Positions 45,623 to 55,281 of a DNA stretch of 64,000 bases are shown here, piece by piece. Positions within the stretch are counted from its first letter, which is position 1. Every line of letters starts with the position of its first letter. This DNA comes from Methylobacter tundripaludum (GTDB lineage: Bacteria > Pseudomonadota > Gammaproteobacteria > Methylococcales > Methylomonadaceae): NCBI RefSeq assembly GCF_002934365.1, contig NZ_PTIY01000012.1, positions 61,978 to 125,977 on the forward strand, in the 5' to 3' direction. The notes below the pieces were generated by a model. The model worked only from the letters and a program-made list of their open reading frames with translations, searched no databases and had not been told where the DNA came from. The translations under genes and the position numbers were made by a program.

Positions 45623-46003
45623 ATGAATACACCTATTCTGATAGTCGATGATGATCCTGATATGTGTTGGGCTATTTCCCACATCATTGAATCCCAAGGT
45701 TTCAACGTCATCACGGCTTACAATGGAGAAGAAGCCTGTTTTAAACTGACTCACGGTGATTTTTCTATTGTGTTTTTAGATGCCAAACTGCCGGATATGG
45801 ACGGTTTAGAAGTAGCACGCCGTGCTAGCACTCTGTTGCACGAAAAGCCGCGCATAGTGCTGGTTTCCGGCTATCACTATTACGATGATCCCGTTGTTCG
45901 GCATGCCATAGTTGAAGGTATTATCTGTGGTTTCTTGGCTAAGCCCTTTACCAATAAAGAATTGCTAAAAACGCTGCACACACTATCACAAGCGATAGAG
46001 TAG
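45623..46003 (+). CDS. Single-domain response regulator (GvrC-like)
   Basis: This 126-residue receiver has DDDPDMCW, phosphoacceptor Asp in IVFLDAKLPDMDGLEVA and conserved Lys in GFLAKPFTNKE, with no output domain. It starts five bases after the kinase gene (TGA/TAA spacing) at the ATG 45623 and probably tunes or relays phosphoryl groups between the kinase and the activator. It closes the gas vesicle operon; it matches gvrC of Serratia from memory. Confidence 0.9.
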   Translation: MNTPILIVDDDPDMCWAISHIIESQGFNVITAYNGEEACFKLTHGDFSIVFLDAKLPDMDGLEVARRASTLLHEKPRIVLVSGYHYYDDPVVRHAIVEGIICGFLAKPFTNKELLKTLHTLSQAIE

Positions 46004-46218
46004 CGCAGGCCAATCGCGCTTAAAAATACTTGGGGATAGAATTTAAGATAAGGGATAAATTTATCATCTTGATTTTCAATGGTAGTAAAATCAACACGAT
46101 CGCTTTTCTAATATTAAAGATCCCAGAGTAGACCGGTATTGAGCGGGAATAGCAGTACAAAGCGGCTTAACCCTGTGTCCGTAAGTGTTGACACATCAGA
46201 TACCAATGAGCATTATGG

Positions 46219-46644
46219 TCAGCTTAGGTATTTGATGATTTCCAAAACATTGCAATCGCCCTGGCGGGTATAGGTGACCGAATCCATTAGTGTGCGGATG
46301 AAAAAGATGCCCATGCCGCCTTCTTGCGGATGCTCAAAATCCGGCAGCGGCACGGACTCCAGGTCGAAGCCCTGACCGTGATCATAGACCTTGATATTCA
46401 GTTCGTTTTCCCGAATATGAATGGTTATCCTGACGGTGTCATTCGGGTTCGTCTGCGTCCCGTGTTTGATCGCATTGACGGTCGCTTCGGTTAACACCAG
46501 GTTTAAATGATAAGCCAACGCTTCCCGGTCGCCGGAAAACTTATCCAGTTCTTTCGCTATGCGCTCACCGATGCTTCCGATCAAATCCAGATATTTGGTC
46601 TGCGTCGGAATGATTACCTCTACCTGAATAAGCGAGTTACACAT
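46219..46644 (-). CDS. Anti-sigma-factor serine kinase, RsbW-like
   Basis: This 141-residue HATPase_c_2 protein has AYHLNLVLTEATVNAIKHG (N-box) and YDHGQGFDLE (G1) plus GGMGIFFIRTLMDSVTY. Such proteins bind a sigma factor or, when their antagonist is dephosphorylated, release it. It lies 57 bp downstream of the STAS gene on the same strand, the usual RsbV–RsbW order. No sigma factor or PP2C phosphatase is next to it, so the target is elsewhere. Confidence 0.88.
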   Translation of the reverse strand: MCNSLIQVEVIIPTQTKYLDLIGSIGERIAKELDKFSGDREALAYHLNLVLTEATVNAIKHGTQTNPNDTVRITIHIRENELNIKVYDHGQGFDLESVPLPDFEHPQEGGMGIFFIRTLMDSVTYTRQGDCNVLEIIKYLS

Positions 46645-46701
46645 ACATAACCTCTACGTTTCTCGGCAACCGCTCCCTGCGTTGCCCTACCTCCTGTATC
46701 C

Positions 46702-47040
46702 CTACAGTCGGCTGTCAAAAGCTTCGTTTAAATCCGCATAAATCTCAAACACCCTGTCCAATCGGGTTAATTCAAACATCGATAACACCTGTTGCTGCAT
46801 GTTGGCTATAGCCAGCTTGCCCGATTTGGCCGCTGCGTTTTTAAACCCTGACAGCAAAGCGCCCAAACCGGAGCTGTCGATAAAACGCACTTGTTCCAGC
46901 TGGACAATAATATTGATTTCGCCATGCTCTATCAGGTGCAAAATCGCTTCCTTTAATTCGCCTGAATTGTGGGCGTCTATTCTTTCTTCCTTAATAAAAA
47001 GGACGTTGCAGCCATTTATTTTTTCCGACTTCAAATTCAT
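46702..47040 (-). CDS. STAS-domain anti-anti-sigma factor, RsbV/SpoIIAA-like
   Basis: This 112-residue STAS protein has VRFIDSSGLGALLSGFKNAA, containing the Ser that the partner kinase phosphorylates, and DAHNSGELKEAIL earlier. It is the first gene of the pair with the RsbW-like kinase. Upstream sequence is AT-rich. It is convergent with the gas vesicle island. Confidence 0.9.
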   Translation of the reverse strand: MNLKSEKINGCNVLFIKEERIDAHNSGELKEAILHLIEHGEINIIVQLEQVRFIDSSGLGALLSGFKNAAAKSGKLAIANMQQQVLSMFELTRLDRVFEIYADLNEAFDSRL

Positions 47041-47321
47041 AGGTTTTCTTGAGTGGGATAAGTATTTAAAACAAACTTCGTAACCGAATCATAGCACCAT
47101 AAGCGGCATTGCAAATAAAAAACCGGCATGGCTGCTACGGCTAAAATATTTCCTATTAAAGTTGGGAATGCGTTATTCAGTAATACGGTCGTTGCTGCCG
47201 AACACCGGGAATAGTCTATCCATTCATTCTTAAAATACGTGTTTCAACTTATTGGAAAATAATAAAATTAATTTATGATTCTTGTCCGGTATGTGAATGT
47301 AATCATAATGAGGAGAATGTG

Positions 47322-47825
47322 ATGAGAAGAATTTATTTTTTAGTTCCCAATATTCAAATTACCCATAAAATCGTCAAAGAACTCCAAGCTAACGGTATAG
47401 AAGACCGCCATATTCATATCCTGGCGAAAAGGGATACGCCGCTAGAAGGCCTGAATGAGGCCGGAGTAAGCATAAAGACGGATTTTATTCCCGCAGTTGA
47501 ACGGGGAGTCGCATTAGGCGGCGCCACCGGATTATTGGCCGGATTGGTTGGCTTGCGTTTTGCGGGTTTCGCCATTGCGGGCGGGCCGCTGTTAGGGATC
47601 ATTATCGCAGGCGCAACGATCGGGTCTTTGATGGGCGGCTTGGCGGGCATGAATTCGGGCAATTCACGCTTAAAGCAGTTTGAAGAAGCCATCGAACAGG
47701 GCGAACTACTGATGCTGGTTGATGTTCCGCGCGACCGGATAGAGACCATCAGGAAATTGGTAACAAGACATCATACTGAGGCGGAGTTTGAGGGCATCGA
47801 GCCGATTCTGCCGCCGTCTTACTGA
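47322..47825 (+). CDS. DUF1269-like membrane-associated protein
   Basis: This 167-residue protein has an N-terminal RRIYFLVPNIQITHKIVKEL region, a Gly/Ala-rich central hydrophobic hairpin (ALGGATGLLAGLVGLRFAGFAIAGGPLLGIIIAGATIGSLMGG) and a C-terminal soluble half. AGGAGA lies 6 bp before the ATG at 47322. Related DUF1269/'low-affinity transport' proteins in stress operons have unknown function. Confidence 0.75.
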   Translation: MRRIYFLVPNIQITHKIVKELQANGIEDRHIHILAKRDTPLEGLNEAGVSIKTDFIPAVERGVALGGATGLLAGLVGLRFAGFAIAGGPLLGIIIAGATIGSLMGGLAGMNSGNSRLKQFEEAIEQGELLMLVDVPRDRIETIRKLVTRHHTEAEFEGIEPILPPSY

Positions 47826-47871
47826 AGACAAAATCTAAAATTAAGGCGATTACAAGACCTAACAATATTTC

Positions 47872-47961
47872 TCTTAGGATTTGGTTAAAAATCACTTCCC
47901 GAAATCACTGTTTTCTATCGTCAAGCCGTTCGTCCTGAGCTATCGAAGGATTAAATCAGCT
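47872..47961. repeat. Dispersed repeat shared with 7408–7469, plus REP end
   Basis: CTCTTAGGATTTGGTTAAAA through CGTCAAGCCGTTCG (47872–47933) is the inverted copy of the segment at 7408–7469, with few differences. It runs into CGTTCGTCCTGAGC…AAATCAGC, which matches the right half of the element at 23000–23113. Confidence 0.85.
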
Positions 47962-47987
47962 TAAACCAACCGGAAAGCGGTTTCGCG

Positions 47988-48329
47988 TTATGACGCGTTT
48001 TCTATCAGCGACTTGACGCGCCCGCCAATCTGTATGGGATCGGCGTCTGCTTCAATGCACACGGACACATGTCCCCATCCTGTCGGGAGGATAAACTGAA
48101 AAAAATGTCCGTATCGAACCAATAGGTAATCAAGGCCGCCGCAGTCGATGTTGCCGCGTTGCGAGGCCAATGTGAGTAAGCTTGGGTTGACCAGCAATTC
48201 CTCGTATCGGTCGGTCTCCGAAGCGCTGCTGTTTAGCAGCGCGGCTTTTGATTTTGATTCAAGGTGACCATTTTTATAGACGGCAACGTAACGGATGCCG
48301 TCGGACAGTCGAAAGATGCTTTCAATCAT
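47988..48329 (-). CDS. Small protein of unknown function, Roadblock-like
   Basis: This 113-residue protein (SIFRLSDGIRYVAVYKNGHLESKSK… and GGLDYLLVRYGHFFQFILPTGWGHVSVCIEADAD) has the alternating strand/helix pattern of Roadblock/LC7-like proteins. I do not recognise it more closely. It stands alone, reading away from the repeat at 47872. Confidence 0.6.
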   Translation of the reverse strand: MIESIFRLSDGIRYVAVYKNGHLESKSKAALLNSSASETDRYEELLVNPSLLTLASQRGNIDCGGLDYLLVRYGHFFQFILPTGWGHVSVCIEADADPIQIGGRVKSLIENAS

Positions 48330-48560
48330 AACGCCACTCTATTGCCGCACCGGGTAATTTACGCTGTGTCTATAGCAGCGACATGACCGAAAGCCGGGCA
48401 AGCAATGCGGCTTGTCGATTTTTTATAAAACGTAAAACGCTGTGCGGCGGACTGAGTGTTGCCGCGAAACGGCGCCGCAACAAACATTTTCCGCAACGCA
48501 GCTGGCCGATGCCGAGTAGCGCAATAGTACCGGCTACTGTTCAGTCAGCCAACGTAGGCT

Positions 48561-50414
48561 TTACTTCCGCTCGACTTGGGAAACGTCTCTGACCGCACCT
48601 TTAGCGGCCGAAGTGGTCATGGCGGCATAAGCCCTGAGCGCAGCGGATACCGTTCTTTGACGGTTGACCGGCTTCCACGCCTGCACGCCCTTAGCTTCCA
48701 TACTCGCGCGGCGGCGCTCCAGTTCCTCCACCGTCACGGCCAAGTGGATACGGCGGTTGGGAATATCGATCTCGATGGTGTCGCCTTCTTCCACCAAGCC
48801 AATCGCGCCGCCTTCGGCCGCTTCAGGCGAGGCATGGCCGATAGAAAGCCCGGACGTGCCTCCAGAGAAGCGTCCGTCAGTCAATAACGCACAGGCTTTA
48901 CCTAGGCCTTTAGACTTGAGGTAGCTGGTCGGGTAGAGCATTTCCTGCATGCCGGGGCCGCCTTTGGGTCCTTCGTAGCGAATTACCACCACGTCGCCTG
49001 CGACGATTTGATCGGTCAGAATGTTGGCGACGGCGGCGTCCTGGCTTTCGAAAATGCGAGCACGGCCGGTGAACTTGAGGACGCTGTCATCGACGCCTGC
49101 GGTTTTGACGATGCAGCCGTCCAGCGCGATATTGCCGTGCAATACCGCCAAGCCGCCGTCCTGCAAGTAAGCATTCGCCTTGTCGCGGATGCAGCCTTCG
49201 GCGCGGTCGTTGTCCAAGGTCGGGTAGCGCACTGATTGCGAGAAGGCGATTGTAGTCGGAACGCCGCCGGGCGCGGCACGGTAGAAATCTTTGACCGTCT
49301 CATCGCCGGTGCGCTGAATGTCCCACTGATCCAGTGCGGCAGCCATGCTCGGCGCATGCACGGTCGGCACGTCACGGTTGATCACAGCGGCGCGGTCGAG
49401 TTCGCCCAGAATGCCCATCACGCCGCCGGCGCGATGTACGTCTTCCATGTGGTATTTCTGTGTGGCGGGCGCGACCTTGGACAGACACGGTACGCGGCGC
49501 GAAACGGCATCGATGTCAGCCATGGTGAAATCTACGCCGGCCTCATGGGCGGCGGCCAACAGGTGCAACACGGTGTTGGTGGAACCGCCCATCGCAACGT
49601 CCAGACTCATCGCGTTTTGGAATGCGTCGAAAGTGGCGATGGAACGTGGCAGCACAGATGCGTCGTCCTGTTCGTAATAACGTTTGGCCAGTTCGACAAT
49701 GGTGCGCCCGGCGCGCAGAAACAGCTGTTCTCTATCCGCATGGGTGGCGACAAGGGAGCCGTTGCCCGGTAACGACAGGCCCAGTGCTTCGGTCAGGCAG
49801 TTCATCGAGTTGGCCGTGAACATGCCGGAGCAGGAACCGCAGGTCGGACAGGCTGAGCGTTCCACGGCGGCGACTTGTTCGTCGCTGATTCTGTCGTCGG
49901 CGGCTTCCACCATCGCATCGACCAGATCCAGTGCGCGGGTTTGACCGTTCCAGACTACTTTTCCGGCTTCCATCGGGCCGCCGGACACGAAGATAGCCGG
50001 AATATTCAGGCGCAGTGCGGCCATCAGCATGCCTGGGGTGATTTTGTCGCAGTTGGAGATGCACACCAGCGCATCGGCGCAGTGGGCGTTGACCATGTAT
50101 TCCACGCTGTCGGCGATCAGGTCGCGGCTGGGCAGCGAATACAGCATCCCGTCGTGGCCCATAGCAATGCCGTCGTCCACGGCGATGGTGTTGAATTCCT
50201 TGGCTACGCCGCCGGCTTTTTCGATTTCTCGGGCCACCAGCTGCCCCATGTCCTTGAGATGCACATGGCCGGGCACGAACTGGGTAAATGAGTTGGCGAC
50301 AGCAATGATGGGCTTGGTGAAATCCTCCTCCTTCATCCCTGTGGCTCGCCACAGCGCCCTTGCTCCAGCCATGTTGCGGCCGTGGGTGGTAGTGCGGGAA
50401 CGGTATTGTGGCAT
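48561..50414 (-). CDS. ilvD: Dihydroxy-acid dehydratase IlvD
   Basis: IlvD makes 2-keto acids for valine and isoleucine from 2,3-dihydroxy acids. The 617 residues include cysteines of the iron–sulfur cluster in [16 protein letters not shown] and [19 protein letters not shown], and the C-terminal [23 protein letters not shown] active-site segment. CGAGGTTCGCCATG gives the start. The length and cluster type agree with the enteric [4Fe-4S] enzyme. No other ilv gene is near. Confidence 0.97.
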   Translation of the reverse strand: MPQYRSRTTTHGRNMAGARALWRATGMKEEDFTKPIIAVANSFTQFVPGHVHLKDMGQLVAREIEKAGGVAKEFNTIAVDDGIAMGHDGMLYSLPSRDLIADSVEYMVNAHCADALVCISNCDKITPGMLMAALRLNIPAIFVSGGPMEAGKVVWNGQTRALDLVDAMVEAADDRISDEQVAAVERSACPTCGSCSGMFTANSMNCLTEALGLSLPGNGSLVATHADREQLFLRAGRTIVELAKRYYEQDDASVLPRSIATFDAFQNAMSLDVAMGGSTNTVLHLLAAAHEAGVDFTMADIDAVSRRVPCLSKVAPATQKYHMEDVHRAGGVMGILGELDRAAVINRDVPTVHAPSMAAALDQWDIQRTGDETVKDFYRAAPGGVPTTIAFSQSVRYPTLDNDRAEGCIRDKANAYLQDGGLAVLHGNIALDGCIVKTAGVDDSVLKFTGRARIFESQDAAVANILTDQIVAGDVVVIRYEGPKGGPGMQEMLYPTSYLKSKGLGKACALLTDGRFSGGTSGLSIGHASPEAAEGGAIGLVEEGDTIEIDIPNRRIHLAVTVEELERRRASMEAKGVQAWKPVNRQRTVSAALRAYAAMTTSAAKGAVRDVSQVERK

Positions 50415-50541
50415 GGCGAACCTCGGAGTAGTTTTAATGGGTTGAATGTAAATTCCTGTGATTTTACTTTAATCGCGCAGGTAGCGCCACATGTAGCCTT
50501 ATCGGTTTCCGCTGTTGAGTAAGAACAAGATTTACAGCTTT

Positions 50542-51384
50542 TTATAGGGCCGTCTGAATCTCAGTGCCGCTGCTGTCAAAGCGCATCGCCCAAGCGACAT
50601 GGTGTAATTCGGCGGCTGTGAGGGTAATGCCGAAATCGTTTCGAATGCTGGCTTCCAGATCGTCAAGCGTTTCGAGCAGGCGTTTTGTTTGGCCGTATCC
50701 GCAGGATTCAGTCAACGTTTTGTTATACAGCTGAATGCGGCCCTGCTCAGTATTGCGGCACATTAACAGATGTTCGGGAAATGGCGACAGGGTGGCTTGG
50801 CTCCAGGTTGAACAGACCACATTGGCGGCTTCCAGATCGCAACGCTGCACTTTCGCCCTGTCGAATCCGTACAATGCAAACCAGTCGTCATTTTGAAGCT
50901 TTTCAACGACCCATTCGCCGCTGGCAGGATCGTTCCTGACGCGGAACTGGTCATGGTCTTGATGCTGGATTTGGCCGTTGCTGACCAACAGCGGTTTTTT
51001 GGGGCAGGGGCCGCCGAAACCGGCATCGACCAGCCATAAATCGTTTTCGATGTTGACCAAAAAAGCCAAGTGAGCGCGCGGTCCGCCTTCGGGTCGGCCC
51101 ATCCGAACCCTGGCTAAAATAGGCTCGAAGTTAAAGCCCAGCTCGGTCAATACAAGCCCTAATAAACCGTTTAATTCCAGGCAGTAACCGCCCCGTCCTT
51201 CATCGAGAATTTTTTTGCTTAATGCGGCAGGCTCCAAATCGGGCAATATTCCGCGTATCGGATCGATATTTTCGAAAGGGATGCTGCTGAGCTGAGCCCA
51301 TTGCAGTTGCGCCAAACCTTCTGCGGTGGCTTCGGGGTTGGCAATGTTTATTCTGTTCAGGTATTTGTTCAGATCGAATGTCAT
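50542..51384 (-). CDS. Arylamine N-acetyltransferase
   Basis: NAT enzymes acetylate arylamines and hydrazines from acetyl-CoA. The 280 residues show the catalytic triad: Cys in EGRGGYCLELNGLL, His in PRAHLAFLVN, and Asp in WLVDAGFGGPCP. The length is standard. Physiological substrate unknown. It is 127 bp from ilvD on the same strand but transcribed separately as far as can be seen. Confidence 0.93.
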   Translation of the reverse strand: MTFDLNKYLNRINIANPEATAEGLAQLQWAQLSSIPFENIDPIRGILPDLEPAALSKKILDEGRGGYCLELNGLLGLVLTELGFNFEPILARVRMGRPEGGPRAHLAFLVNIENDLWLVDAGFGGPCPKKPLLVSNGQIQHQDHDQFRVRNDPASGEWVVEKLQNDDWFALYGFDRAKVQRCDLEAANVVCSTWSQATLSPFPEHLLMCRNTEQGRIQLYNKTLTESCGYGQTKRLLETLDDLEASIRNDFGITLTAAELHHVAWAMRFDSSGTEIQTAL

Positions 51385-51470
51385 AAGAGCGGTAGATAAA
51401 TGGGTTTAAGACGCGGGTGAAGAATTATCCATGCGGCGAAGGACGAAAGCAATGCCGTTAAAGCAAGAGC

Positions 51471-51496
51471 GGCAGGAGCGGGCCATGCCCGCGATG
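51471..51496. repeat. Short GC-rich dispersed palindrome
   Basis: GGCAGGAGCGGGCCATGCCC, related to 14382–14407. It lies in the 330-bp gap 51385–51715, which holds no gene. Confidence 0.5.
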
Positions 51497-51548
51497 AAGG
51501 CGTTAGAACTCTGTAATTGCTGCGGCGGCAATACGCTTAACTTAGGAT

Positions 51549-51671
51549 CGTGCATAAATTAATTTAGGCAATTACCATGAAGAGCATGAAGACTTAAACC
51601 TTTCATGCCGCTTCATGTCCTTCATGGTTAAAAAATGAAAAATAAAACTTGCTCAAGTTATTTCATGCACG
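51549..51671. repeat. MITE-like imperfect palindrome
   Basis: Outer ends CGTGCAT and ATGCACG enclose opposed units ACCATGAAGAGCATGAAG and CTTCATGTCCTTCATGGT. The whole 120-bp stretch is a long imperfect palindrome with no reading frame. Confidence 0.7.
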
Positions 51672-51715
51672 TTCCTTAACGCCTTGGGGTGAATGACGTT
51701 TTGCCGAGCGAATGT

Positions 51716-54136
51716 CTATTCGGGAAAACACCAAGCCGCCACGCCGTATAACGCAACCGCCAGAAAGATCAGCACAGTAAAGCCGAACTGCATTGCAATC
51801 AGGGTTGCCAGTATCGCGCTGATGACCGAGGCGCAGCCGTTAATGCCCCAGGCCCAAGGTATCAATGCCGGGGTTGTTTGGCTGATTTTAGCCAGCGCCA
51901 TCGGAAACGGCATGCCCATGCAAAAACCCAGCGGCATTATCAAAATTATCGAATACAGGTAACGGCTCAGGTGCCCCGTTTTCAACAAAAATCCGGCGAT
52001 GACCTCAAAGCCGAGGCTGTAGCCGGTACTGAGCAAGGCGATAGCCGCAATCGGCAGCATAAACGCATATTTTTCCGGGCTATGGGACAGATGGGTCGAG
52101 AAATAGCTGCCGGCACCGGCGGATAACAAAAAGGTGCTCAGCATCACGGCAATGGCGTAAAGCGGATGATGCAGAACCAGGATGAATTTTTGGATAAAGG
52201 CGATTTCGATAAACAGGAAAGCCAATCCCAGGCAGAAGAAATACACCGGCATGTGCAGATGATTTTTTGAGTCCGCTTCGATGCCCAGCTTGGCTTTGCA
52301 AAGCCACAGCGGCAACGCTATCAGCAACAGGCTGGCGAGTATCGCCTGCAACAACGCCGCGATTAACAACAAGTAGCCGCTTTCCAGCAAGAAGCTTCCG
52401 CCGCTGCGCAATAACGGCAAAATTTCGGGCAAGGTGCGCCATTTAAAAAAATGGAACAAATAGGGCTTATCGTCGGTCGCAGGTTCGATGTTGAATTTGT
52501 AGGCATCGATAAACGCCGGGCTGTTATCGCCCAATAAGGCCGCCGCGGCTTGGTACAGATAAGGCTGTTGCTGGATGTTGAAGCGATTGACTTCCCCCTC
52601 CGATATGCCGGGATAATAAACCGGGTCGAAGCTGCGTTCGTCGCAGAACTGTTTTAACCGGCTGATTTCATCGGCCGATAGTGCGCCGTTTTTGACGATT
52701 AAGGTGCTGGTTTGCCAGCCGCGTATCATGATTATCTGCCGGCCGGGTTCGCGGACGCCGGTCTTTTTAAGCGCGTTAATGACCGTAGCCAACAGTTTGG
52801 GTTCATCGCGCGGCGGAATTTTAATCCAGCGGGTAATGCTCAGATAACCGTCCGGGCTTACATGATGCAGGTATTCCTCAATGGCCTGTTCGGTGTAAAG
52901 GTAGTTTTCGGCCATTGAATACAGGCCCGCCGCCGATGCGCCGAACGCATCCAGCAAGGAAAGATTGATCAGGTCATAGGTTTTATCGCTTGATGCAAGG
53001 TAGCCGCGGGCTTCACCAATATGGATATTGATAGGGGCGCCGAAATAAATATCGCCTGCAAAAGCGGCATATTTGCGTTGAATCAGGTCGATGACCAGCG
53101 GGTTCAGTTCAACGGCGTCGATGTGCTTAATGGCGTGATAGTCGGCCTGTAAAATATCGCTGCCGGTGCCTGCGCCTAGAATCAGTATGCCGGTTAATTG
53201 TTTCAGGTGATAGGGCAGGGCCGATGTGGTTTGATCCAGATAGCCTAGCGTTTCCGGGTTGCCGTCATAACGGGTGATTGCGCTCATATTGTCCGCATCG
53301 GTGAACACGGCTAGCTGTTCCGGCGGCTCTGTCGCGGCATTAAGGCTTAAGCCGGGCGCATGACGTAGTGGGGTAAGCTCGCTCTTTACTATGCTGATCG
53401 AACCCAGCGGGCTGGAATACCGGTCTATGATTTTTGTGCCGGGAACGTGCAGCAGTTGGTTCAGGCTTTTATACGGTGAGACTTTCAACGTCATCCATTC
53501 GGTCGGGATGAAAATAACCGCCAGAGCGATGATAAGGGACACCGTGGTCCAGTGTTTTGAAGCGCGAAAGGTATAGCTCGACACCAGCAGGGCTGCGAGT
53601 ATTCCCGATAAGGTCAATACGGTTAATATTTGTTCGGGAAACAGGATGAACAGCAGAAAAATAACGCCCACGCTGCCCAGGCCCGCGCCAAACAGGTCGG
53701 ACGCATAGATTGAGGATACCTGGTTTTTATACTGGTAAAGGGACAAACCGACGACATTGGCCGCGAAAAAGAAAGGCAAGGCCAGAATCAGGTAGATACC
53801 GCACAAATACAACAATTGCACGGGCGTCCATAGTATTTCCGCCGGATTAAACGGGATTTGCTGGGCCAGCAAAAAACAGGCGGGAACCGATAGGCTGAAC
53901 AGCAACATATTGGTCATGATCGCAACCGGGAACAGCGGCGCCAACCGGTCGCGGTTCAGCGCCAGGAACACGCCGCTGACGCCATAGCCCAACAGCGCCA
54001 TACTGATCATCATGTAAGCAAAGTGATGCCATTGGATAATCGAAAACAGGCGCATCAATAAAACTTCGTAGGCCAGGGCAGAGGCCGAGATAATTGCGAC
54101 AGCGGCCAACATCGACAAGCGCGGCTTCATCATCAA
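51716..54136 (-). CDS. Membrane protein with spermidine-synthase-like methyltransferase domain
   Basis: This 806-residue protein has about seven N-terminal membrane helices (to residue 210), a soluble SAM/polyamine-synthase-fold domain (about residues 290–450: TGILILGAGTGSDILQADYHAIKHIDAVELNPLVIDL and IGEARGYLASSDKTYDLINLSLLDAFG) and a second membrane block to the end. It belongs to the 'fused MFS/spermidine synthase' group. Substrate unknown; true spermidine synthesis is not shown. It overlaps a periplasmic-type PCMT gene, so the two may form an operon. Confidence 0.85.
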   Translation of the reverse strand: MMMKPRLSMLAAVAIISASALAYEVLLMRLFSIIQWHHFAYMMISMALLGYGVSGVFLALNRDRLAPLFPVAIMTNMLLFSLSVPACFLLAQQIPFNPAEILWTPVQLLYLCGIYLILALPFFFAANVVGLSLYQYKNQVSSIYASDLFGAGLGSVGVIFLLFILFPEQILTVLTLSGILAALLVSSYTFRASKHWTTVSLIIALAVIFIPTEWMTLKVSPYKSLNQLLHVPGTKIIDRYSSPLGSISIVKSELTPLRHAPGLSLNAATEPPEQLAVFTDADNMSAITRYDGNPETLGYLDQTTSALPYHLKQLTGILILGAGTGSDILQADYHAIKHIDAVELNPLVIDLIQRKYAAFAGDIYFGAPINIHIGEARGYLASSDKTYDLINLSLLDAFGASAAGLYSMAENYLYTEQAIEEYLHHVSPDGYLSITRWIKIPPRDEPKLLATVINALKKTGVREPGRQIIMIRGWQTSTLIVKNGALSADEISRLKQFCDERSFDPVYYPGISEGEVNRFNIQQQPYLYQAAAALLGDNSPAFIDAYKFNIEPATDDKPYLFHFFKWRTLPEILPLLRSGGSFLLESGYLLLIAALLQAILASLLLIALPLWLCKAKLGIEADSKNHLHMPVYFFCLGLAFLFIEIAFIQKFILVLHHPLYAIAVMLSTFLLSAGAGSYFSTHLSHSPEKYAFMLPIAAIALLSTGYSLGFEVIAGFLLKTGHLSRYLYSIILIMPLGFCMGMPFPMALAKISQTTPALIPWAWGINGCASVISAILATLIAMQFGFTVLIFLAVALYGVAAWCFPE

Positions 54137-54143
54137 TTCTCCG

Positions 54144-54896
54144 TTAATGCTTGCCGGTTAACGGGACAAAACTGACCGGAAGGATTTGGCGTGTGGTGAC
54201 TTTTTCGTCAGTATCTTTACTTACCAAAACCAGGTATTGCGTCATGAACGGCGCGCCGACCGGTATGATCATCCGACCGCCGGGTTTTAGCTGTTTGATC
54301 AGCGGCGGCGGTATGTGGCTCGCAACGGCGGTAACCACTATGCCGTCAAAAGGGGCGGCTTCCTCCCAACCGTAATAGCCGTCGCCGGTTCGGGTATGAA
54401 CGGCGTCGTAACCTGCCCGTTTAAGGTTAGTAGCCGCCTGCTTCGCCAGCGGTTCGACAATTTCTATGCTGTAGACGCTATCGGCCAGCTCGGCGAGAAT
54501 GGCTGCCTGATAGCCGGAACCGGTGCCTATTTCCAGAGTCCGGTCGTTTTTTTTCAGCTTAAGCAGGTCGGTCATGACCGCGACGATATAAGGCTGGGAA
54601 ATGGTTTGGCCGTAACCGATAGGGAGCGGCCGGTTTTGGTAGGCGTAGGGTCGTTGATCATCGGGGACGAATTCATGTCTCGGCACCTTGCGCAAGGCAT
54701 CGAGAACCCGATCATCAAGCGCTTCCTGGTTCAGGAAGTCGCGGGTCCTCAGCACATCGTATTTGATGACGTCCACCAAGGCTTGGCGTTGCTGCCGAAA
54801 CATATCTTCAGCGATGACATGGCTGGAAAACAGCAGCAAAATAATGCCGATGACCACCAGCCAAAAAATAAGGTGTTTTACTCTTTTCATGTTCAC
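54144..54896 (-). CDS. Second protein-L-isoaspartate methyltransferase with N-terminal signal/anchor
   Basis: This 250-residue PCMT has the full catalytic core ([38 protein letters not shown] and [17 protein letters not shown]) but starts with a strong hydrophobic segment (LIFWLVVIGIILLLFSSHVIA), which is absent from the cytosolic paralog at 24383. It would face the periplasm or be membrane-anchored. SAM is not known in the periplasm, so the topology deserves testing. It precedes the spermidine-synthase-like gene with seven bases between the two. Confidence 0.85.
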   Translation of the reverse strand: MNMKRVKHLIFWLVVIGIILLLFSSHVIAEDMFRQQRQALVDVIKYDVLRTRDFLNQEALDDRVLDALRKVPRHEFVPDDQRPYAYQNRPLPIGYGQTISQPYIVAVMTDLLKLKKNDRTLEIGTGSGYQAAILAELADSVYSIEIVEPLAKQAATNLKRAGYDAVHTRTGDGYYGWEEAAPFDGIVVTAVASHIPPPLIKQLKPGGRMIIPVGAPFMTQYLVLVSKDTDEKVTTRQILPVSFVPLTGKH

Positions 54897-55081
54897 AACC
54901 TCCTGATTTTATCGGGTAATAATCGGCTGTAGAGCGTGGAGTTTAAATCAATGAAAAGCTGTTTGTCTGTAGGTCTTTTCTACAATTGCCAGCCGGTCGG
55001 GATAGGTTTATTGTGGGCGAGCAGACGCGGATTTGTGGGGCGAATTTATGCCCTTTGATACGCGGCTAGTTCTCAAGCTTG

Positions 55082-55253
55082 GGAGACTGTGAAAGTATTA
55101 TCTAAATTAGGCGAAAAACATTTTTCACCACGAAGGCACGAAGAACACGAAGTTTTCAATGTATTGAGTTAAAACGATTGTTTTTCTTCGTACCCTTCGT
55201 GGTGAATTCTTTAATTTTTTCTAAAAACGAATATTTTCACAGCCTCTTGGGGG
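55082..55253. repeat. MITE-like imperfect palindrome
   Basis: GAGACTGTGAAAGTATT near 55083 and AATATTTTCACAGCCTC near 55232 are inverted ends, and TTCACCACGAAGGCACGAAG pairs with CTTCGTACCCTTCGTGGTGA inside. The gap 54897–55281 is otherwise empty. Confidence 0.7.
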
Positions 55254-55281
55254 GCGGCAAATTTTACCTATGAGGTGATCG

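Noticed and set aside
46054..46065. GATAAATTTATC palindrome after the receiver gene as an operator
   Set aside because: Short, AT-rich and expected by chance in this composition; no regulator linked.
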